Origin: an uncultured Selenomonadales bacterium
GTDB lineage: Bacteria > Bacillota > Negativicutes > Selenomonadales > Selenomonadaceae
Length of the DNA: 20,927 bases
Assembly (NCBI GenBank): GCA_937915725.1
Contig: CALGGV010000261.1
Span: 1 to 20,927 of the forward strand
Reading direction: 5' to 3'
The translations under genes and the position numbers were made by a program. How positions within the stretch are numbered: position 1 is the first letter of the stretch; the number at the start of each line of letters is the position of its first letter. A model generated the notes under the pieces. The model made no database searches and had not been told where the DNA came from. It saw only the letters and a list, made by a program, of their open reading frames with translations. Below, one piece after another: positions 6,076-15,000 of the stretch.

Positions 6076-9000
6076 ATGACAAAGGAAATGAATTTAATTT
6101 TTGATTTACAGCTTTTCACCGACCCGGAAACTTTAACTGCTACTGCTAGCTATGAAGCAATTACTGTTACAAGTTCTGCATCAGTCAGCATTAAAAAGAA
6201 AGGCGCAACCGGTGATGCAGATGTTAGAACACCGGACTCTGGTAAAGCGTATACATTAATTGATGCCGGCTCAGGAAATGACTCAATCACTGTTGCAGCT
6301 ACTGCTACAAATATGAGCATTCAAGGCGGCAGATTGCACGATTTAATTACTATTTCCGGTCATGGCAGTGCAGGTAATACCTATGTTTATAATTACGGCG
6401 ACGGCAACGACACTATTTCTGGTTGGGATTCCGAAAAAGACACTCTTTACATTACTGATTCTACCTACGAAGTTTCTATGTCCAGTGATGGCAATGATTT
6501 TATTGTTAAAGTTGGTTCCGGCTCCATTAGATTTATTGGATTAACACCTGGCAGCTCACAGGTAAAAATCAAAGCACTTAACGCCTCCGGCGTGTTAACT
6601 GATACTACTGAAACTGTTCCTTTAAAAATGATGGGCGGTACTAAAGCTGATAAAATCTACAATTACACAGGCACTATCAAAAATGGTACCGATGAAAAAC
6701 CGTGGACTATTGACGCAGCCGGCGGCGCAGATTCTATCGTTAATGCAGGTAATTACATTTCAATCAACGCAGGCGCGGCTAATGATAAAATTTCCATTAA
6801 AGCCGGCGCAAGCGACGTTACATCAGGCGTCACAATTATAGGCGGCGCAGGTAATGATATTATCAATGTTTCTGAAGATAAAAAAACATCAGGTGAAACT
6901 ACTACTTACGGCGGGCACGTCTACGAATACACCTACAACGCCGACGGCAGAGATACTATCATTGGTTACAATTCCAACGATTCTATCGTCATTAAAGATA
7001 TCCCCGAAACTTCTCCTTATCTTGTAGGCGATGTCGATACTTTAGGTAACTATCTTATTAAAATCGGGTCCGGCTCTATACTCATTCAAAAACCCGAGGA
7101 TAGTCTTTTAGCTACTACACACCTTAATATTTTTAACGGCTCACTTGCCTCAGATAAGCTCATGGCAATGGGGACTCCTGTTACTAAGGACGGCAAAACT
7201 CATTACGAAATTCCCAAAAAACTTCTCTATACTACAATCGGCGATGAATCAGTTGTTACTTCAACTTATGATGAATATACAGTTGACGCGGCGGCAGGTA
7301 ATGATACTATCACGGTTCAGGCTAAGGCTGCCTCCATTTTCGGTGGCTCCGGTTCTGATTCAATCATTTTGACTGGTGGTACTAATGTTCGTTCTGAAAC
7401 TAATTTAACTACTACAGATACTTTATATGATGTTGATAAAGCTGTTACTATCGTTGGCGGTTACGGCTATGATACTATTTTTGCCACAAATGATAAGAAA
7501 ACGATTACAATTAAAGATGAAAATAATGACGACGTTTCCACTGAAGTTACAGCCGCGCACGTTTATCAATTTGATCTCTACGACGGCAGAGATACTATAG
7601 TTGGTTTCAACGAAAATGATTCTATCCAAGTACTAAGTCAAGTCACCAAAGTTTCCGGCGATTTTGACGCTACCGGCAACCACTATGTTATTTCTATTAA
7701 TAATGGCGTCGGTATGATAACTTTGAATGACTATCCCGGCGGTAAAAAAATCAATATCATTGATTCAGAAGGAAATGCTGTTTTCATTCAAGGTGCTATA
7801 CCTTATAATGAAAGTGATGAGACTCTTGAGATTCCCGAAACTTACAATTTTAATTTGGAAAATTTAGCCTATAACATGATCCCCAAGCTCAAACGCGGCA
7901 CTACTAGCTCTGATGATGTTACACCTGTTATTAACATTGCAACGAATGACGGCTTTTCAGTTGACGGCATGACAGGCAATGATTCAATCGAAAACCAAGG
8001 CGCAAGTAACGTCACAATTTACGGTGGTTACGGCAATGATACTATCCACCTGCTTGCAGGAGAAAGTGGTACTAAATACGGCGAAGGCGTAATCATTGAT
8101 GGCGGTTATGGTAACGACCTTATTATTGGCGAATCTATGACCAGCGGTGGCAAACAAGTTGTTGACGATAGTATTAATGCTCGTACTTATCTTTTCGGCG
8201 CATATGAAGGTTTCGACTCTATTTATTTCTTCGGCGAAAATGATTCTATCCAACTTAAAGAAAATACTTACGTCATTTCAGCGTCAGTTCAAGGAAATCC
8301 AGGAAGTCAAGATGTAGTTCTTAATATTGCTAACACTAGAGATGCATATAGTCCAACTGGAACTATTACCCTTAAAGACTTCATTAAAGAGGAAGCAGAT
8401 AAAGATACTCCAATAAATATAGTCAACCATGACGGCACTAGATATAACGGAAAAACATTCTCTGTTCCTAAATATGTAATGGGTACAAGCAGTAATGATA
8501 GTTTACTTTCTAATAACAACGATGAATATATAATCTATGCTCTTTCCGGCGATGATTCAATTTACAACACCGGCTCTAGCGTCTCTATTCAAGCCGGTAC
8601 AGGTAATGATACAATTTATGTTCAAGGATTCGATAACAATGCTACATATGGTGCAGCAGGCGATGTAAGTATCGATGCTGGCTCCGGTAATGATAAAGTC
8701 TATCTCGTAGGCGAAGCATCTGGTTCATTTGTATCTCTCGGCTACGGCAATGACTCAGTTTTTGTGGTTAATGATGATATTACTCAAACTTATTCATTTG
8801 GAAGTAATGACGGTGTAAACTATATTTTCAACTTCCAATCCGGCGATACACTTCGTTTCACAGATAATACGGGCAGTACTTTTAAGGTAACAAAAGACTT
8901 CACTGAAGAAGGGCTCGTTTTCAATTTCGGTTATACAAAAGTTGTTATCAAAGGTGCTTTAAAAGACGGGTTAGCATCAACTAGCATTTCAAATTACGAA

Positions 9001-12000
9001 GAAATTGCTGCTGATACAGAAATACTGATTGAAAAATTCATTGGTGGCTCTAAAGTAACAACCAGCGATGACATAGGAAAATATGTAGTACCGAGAAAAA
9101 TCGTTGGAACGAACGGCGACAACAATATAACTTTCGGAAACTCCATTGTTAATATTGGCAGTGATGGTGAATCAGATAATTATGAAATTTACGCAAAAGC
9201 CGGAAATGACTCTATTGTTTCAAATGGTACAGGCGTAAGCATTGATGCTGGCATTGGCAATGATTCTATTAAAATTGCTGACGACGCCTCAGCTAATGTT
9301 ATTATTGGCGGCATGGGTAATGATTTAATTTATGGTAACGGTGCAGATCATAACCATGTTTATGTTTACAATTACGGCGACGGCAACGATACTATTCTTG
9401 GATTTAGCGGTGACGATACTCTTAGCTTAGTTGGTGCCAATTATTCAGATACAAACGTTGTTTCAGCCGACGTTACAGCTAACGGATTTGAAGTCAAAGT
9501 TGGCTACTATAGCATTTTACTCAAAGGCGAAAGAAAAACTGATGTTGAAATTGCTGCATTGGGTGCCACAGCTACCGAGGCAGATAAATACAATATGTTT
9601 GATCCCAATACTACAAGTAAGTTAAAAATTAAAGACTCACAAGGAATTCATGAAGTAACAATTGACAAACTTATTTTGGGAACAAATTTAGCTGAAAAAA
9701 TTGAAGTACCAAGTGAAGGCTATGAAAATTATTCAGTTAATGCCTTTAACGGCAATGACACAATTATTAGCCACGCCTCTCAAGTTTCAATTAACGCAGG
9801 CAGTGGCAATGATTCTATCAAAATCGCTGAAGGCGAAGATGTTACCATTTTGGGCGGCTACGGTAATGACACAATCGATATTGCACACGGCAGTGCTCAA
9901 AATCACGTCTTTGAAGTTGCACTCGGCGAAGGCGTCAATGTCATTAACGGTATTAATGCCAATGACTCAATTAGAGTTAGAGGTTATTATGATTTTGGTA
10001 GCAATGCTTATGGCACCAATGCCTCAATTCAATCAGTAGCATTTGGTACAGCCTTAGAATCAGATACTCTTATTTTGACACTCAGTGACGGCGGCACAAA
10101 AATTAAACTCAAAGAAAGTAACGGTAGCGATGCTTATCAGAAACTCGGCACCAAAGTAAAAGAATTCCACGTTATATATGATATTAATGGCAATCCAGTA
10201 GGAGAAACTTTAACTGTTCCAAATATTATAAACGTTACAGATAGTGTTAGAACTCTTACTAGCCCCACAGATGATTCTTCTACTGTTAAAGGCGATGACA
10301 ATGCTAATACCATTGTAGGTGGCGGCGCAAATAAAGTCTCCATTTACGCAGGCGGCGGCAATGATTCTATCGTTATCAATTCCGGCTCTGAACTCACCAT
10401 TGGCGGCGGTCTGGGTAATGATTCCATCATACTCTATAATTCCAACAACATTATCCAATACAATCTCAATGACGGTAAAGATACTATTTACGGCTGGGAT
10501 AATGGCGATACTTTGCAACTTAACGGCTACGACACTTTCTCAACCGTTATGAACGGTACAACCTTTGGTGTTCAATTCGGTAATTACACTATCACTTTCA
10601 AAGATAAAGAAATGAATGATCTTGATCCAGAGCAAATGGCACAGATTAATTTGACTGGCGATAAAATTACTAACAATGCAGCACTGACTAGCACATATGA
10701 CTATAACGCGACTACCGGAATATTTACGCTTGCAGTTCCGCGCTTGTTGAAAGGTACCGGCGGTAATGACAAAGGCTCCAAAACTTTAATCAACAATAAA
10801 GACAGATATATAATTGATGCTCTCGGCGGTAATGATTCTATTGTAAGTAATGGTAATTTTGTCAGTGTAAGCGCAGGCAACGGTAATGATACCATTAGAT
10901 CAAATGGTTCCTTTACTACACTCGAAGGCGGCGACGGAATAGATTATATTTTCGCTCAAGAGGCTGTTCAAGCTTCAATCAACGCGGGTACATCAGGCGA
11001 CTTCATCAGTCTTGATGCTGGCGTTTCAAATTCAACAATTATTGGCGGCAGCGGTAATGACACTATTTACAATGACGGCGTTAGCAATATCTACGTTTAT
11101 AATACCGGTGATGGTAACGATATTATTCTTGGTTTCAGCCGTTCTGACTCTATTAAACTTGGCGCAGGAGTTATACCTTCTGTATATGGTGGAACTGGAG
11201 CAAACAGCGACACAATAGTAACTCAACTTTCTTCTGATGGTCTCGAAGTTTTCGTTAGTGACAACGGTACAGCTAGATCTTTATTGCTTAAAGGCGATAG
11301 ACTCACAACCACCGGAAATGCACTTGCAAACTTTGACTTCCTTGAAAAAGCTACTCCAATTACATTTATGTACGAAGTTAGCGGCGTTGCAAAGAGTAAA
11401 GTTGTTAATTCGCCTGCCAAAAAGATTATGGCAAAAAATAAAGAATTAATTAATAAAGCTGAAGATGCAGGATATTTGATTATAGGCTCCAGCGGTATAG
11501 ATTCACTTACCAACTATGCTCCTAGTGTAACAGTACAAACTGGCGGCGGCGATGATATTATCAAAAATACCGGCTCCAATGTTTCAATCGATGCAGGCGA
11601 TGGTAATGACGTTATCTTGCTTGCAGATGGAAAAGCTAATGGTATTGACGTTGAAGTTGCTAATGAAGCGGCCCTTGTTACAATTAAAGCTGGCGCGGGC
11701 AATGACACTATTTACAGTAACGGTAACTCTAACGTATTCCAATATAAATCCGGCGACGGCAATGATATTATCTACAATTTCGGCGATGGCGATTATATTG
11801 AATTCACTGATAATAAAACATCTAGTAATTTACTCCCATATGATAGTTATATTGTAAGTAATTATACTGATGGCGGCTCTGATGATCCTAATTATAAGGA
11901 TATAATATTCAATGTCGGCTCAGGAACTATTACTATCAAAAAAGTTCAAGTCAATTCTATTATCAATTACAAATTTACATATGGTAATAGTTCTCTTCCT

Positions 12001-15000
12001 GCTTATGGATCTTATAAAGTTGAGAAAACACATATTCTTACGGATAGTGAGGCTACTTCAAGCACTCCTTATCAAAGCACAATCGAAGGATACAACATAG
12101 TCGGCGGTAGTAAAGACGACTACATTAAAAATACTGCTGTTGACGTTACTATTTCAGCAGGAAATGGCGCAAACTCAATCAACAACGATTCTACCGGTAG
12201 CAACGCTTATATTGAGGTCGGCGTAGGCAACGATACTATTACCAACTCAGCAAGTAACGTTTATATTACGGCAAGTAGTGGAAATAACACTATAAACAAT
12301 AGCGGCACAAGTGCAGATATTCATACTGGCGATGGTAATGATAGTATTACAAACAGCGGTATAAATGTTACAGTTACTACAGGCAACGGTGCAAATTCAA
12401 TTACTAACACTAACACCGGTACAAATACTCAAATTCAAACCGGCGAAGGCGACGATACCATTATTAACAACGCAAGCATTGTTACAATTACTACAGGAAA
12501 AGGCGCAGATTCAATTAATATCAGCGGAGCAAGTGGTGAGGCTGAAATTACAGTTGAGGCAGGCGCAGGCAACGATACCATTTTTGCTAATACTTCCGGC
12601 GGTAACAGAACTTATATCTACAATTCCACTGCTGACGGCAATGATGGTAACGATGTAATTTTCGGTTTGTCCAGCGACGATCAAATTCAATTCAATTTGC
12701 AGGCTAATGAAACTTACTCATATAACGCAACTTCACAAGGTATGTTGTTTACAATTAAAAACAGTGAAACTAACGTATCTGTAGGCTCAATTTTGCTTGC
12801 TGCCCCTGTTTCTGATGGTAGTGGCGGCTACAAACCTGGTCCTTTAGATGGCGGTATTGGAATTTCGGTAATCAAAGGCGAAGAAGAAAATCAAATTGAA
12901 ACTCCATATGTCAGATATGTTACAGGTACCGATTTAGCGTCCTATAGTGTTAATGATGCGCAATATTCAATTCAAGGCGATGACGCTGCTAACTTCATTG
13001 TTGCAGATGAAAATGCTACTAATATTTCAATTTATGGCGGCGCAGCAAACGATAAAATTATTGCAGCAGGTGACAAAGCCTCAATCTATGGCGGCGACGG
13101 TAACGATACAATCATAATGGGCACATATCGCGCCTCTGATAGCTTACTCACAACTACCTCTGATCCATTAGATGTAATAATCAACGGCGGCGCAGGTAAT
13201 GATTCTATTGTTGCAGGAACAAGTCATACCAACGGTATTATCTACGAATACAAAGTAGGCGGCGGCAATGATACTATCGTAAACTACAGCCAATACGATA
13301 CAATCAAACTTGATTCTGATACTACCTATTCTACATCCGTTTCCGGTAATAATTTCGTAATTAATGTCGGTAATACTAACAATGCGATCATTCTTCAAAA
13401 TTACAACACCGGCGGTTCTATAGTTAATATTACTAAGAAAGAAATTTCCGGAGAACGCAATTATGGCTTTGAAGACGATGCAAATATTGATAAGATCATT
13501 GTTCCGGCAATTCAAAATGTCACTGCTAATACTCAACTTGACAATACTAATAATTACGCCCTTATCTATGGCACATCAAGCAACGACACTATCACAAACA
13601 ATGCTAATTACGTTACAATTCATGCTGGCGCAGGTAACGATTCTATTGCTCTCATCGGCGATAATGATCAAGTTTCTGTCTATGCAGAAGGCGGCAACGA
13701 TACAATTATTGCTAAAGAAAATCGCACCAAGAATGTAACATATGTTTTCGGCAGCAATGAAGGTACAAATATTATTAAGAACTTCAAGCAAGGCGATATA
13801 ATTTACTATACCGGCGGCTCATTCACTACCACAAGCACAAATACTCTTGTTTCTGCAGCAAACCTTAGTATAACGCTCGGCGGAAATACAGTTGTATCTT
13901 TGGTAGGATTTGGCGCCAATGGAAATAAAGCATTGGTAACAGATATTAACGGCGGAACAGCAACAGTTAGTGTCGGAAATATCCTAGCCGGCGATAATAC
14001 CAATAATTACCTCCCCAATACCGCCAATAAATTTGAAATTCAAGGTTATGGCGGACAAGATACCATTTACAATACCGGTTCAGATGTTACAATTTACGCA
14101 GGCATTGGCAATGATTCTATCTTCAATGAAAATGCTAATAAGGTTAGCATTGACGGCGGACAAGGCGACGATACAATTTTGAACTCCGGTTCCGATGTTT
14201 CAATATTCGGCGATGCAGGTAATGATAATATCTACCTTTACGAAGGATCCAGTAATACTACTGTTTATGGCGGCTCCGGAATTGATACTATTACTAACGC
14301 TGATTATGCAAATGGAATTCACATTTATCAATTCGACGGCGGCTCCGGCAACGGCGGCGTTATCAGAGGATTCAATCCTGCTAAAGATAAGATTCAAGTA
14401 CTTGACAGTAGTACAATTCCTGATTTCACTTTCAATTCATATCAAAACGATTATTTGTTAATTACTATTGGAAGTGCGATTGTATCAGTAATGGGTACAG
14501 ATGGTTCAGGCGGCTATCAAAAAATTGCCGGCAACACAGCTATTTCATTTATCAATAGCTCCGGAACAGCAATAACAGGTCATAATAATACCCCGTTAGT
14601 TCAAAATGGCACCAACACCGGCGAAGAAATTAACGTTTCCGGTAATAATTATTATGTATTTGGTCTTGGCGGCAATGACAGCATTAAAAATGCATCATAT
14701 ACCGGCGTAACAATCGATGCCGGCGCAGGTAATGACTCAATTTACAATGGCGCAGATGCCACAGGAGCTTCAATCAATGGCGGCGCAGAGGCAGATACAA
14801 TCGAAAACCATGCAGAAAACGTAACAATTTATGGCGGCTATGGCGATGACTCAATTGTAACTGATATTGAAGGAACTAGAGCTAATCCTGTTACTTATCA
14901 ATTCAGTTATTCTCAAGGTACAAATACAATCAGAGGATTTGACTTCGGTAAAGATGTTATCTACTTTAGCGGTATTTACACTATTGAATCAGCAATTTCT

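Noticed and set aside
12100..12600. CRISPR-like or microsatellite array
   Set aside because: The repeats are in-frame protein repeats of variable DNA sequence, without constant direct repeats and unique spacers.
13168..13536. Minus-strand ORF of 122 codons and many similar ones across 6400-16850
   Set aside because: They come from the periodic codons of the RTX repeats (GGN AAT GAT reads open on the other strand). None has an SD or sensible protein.
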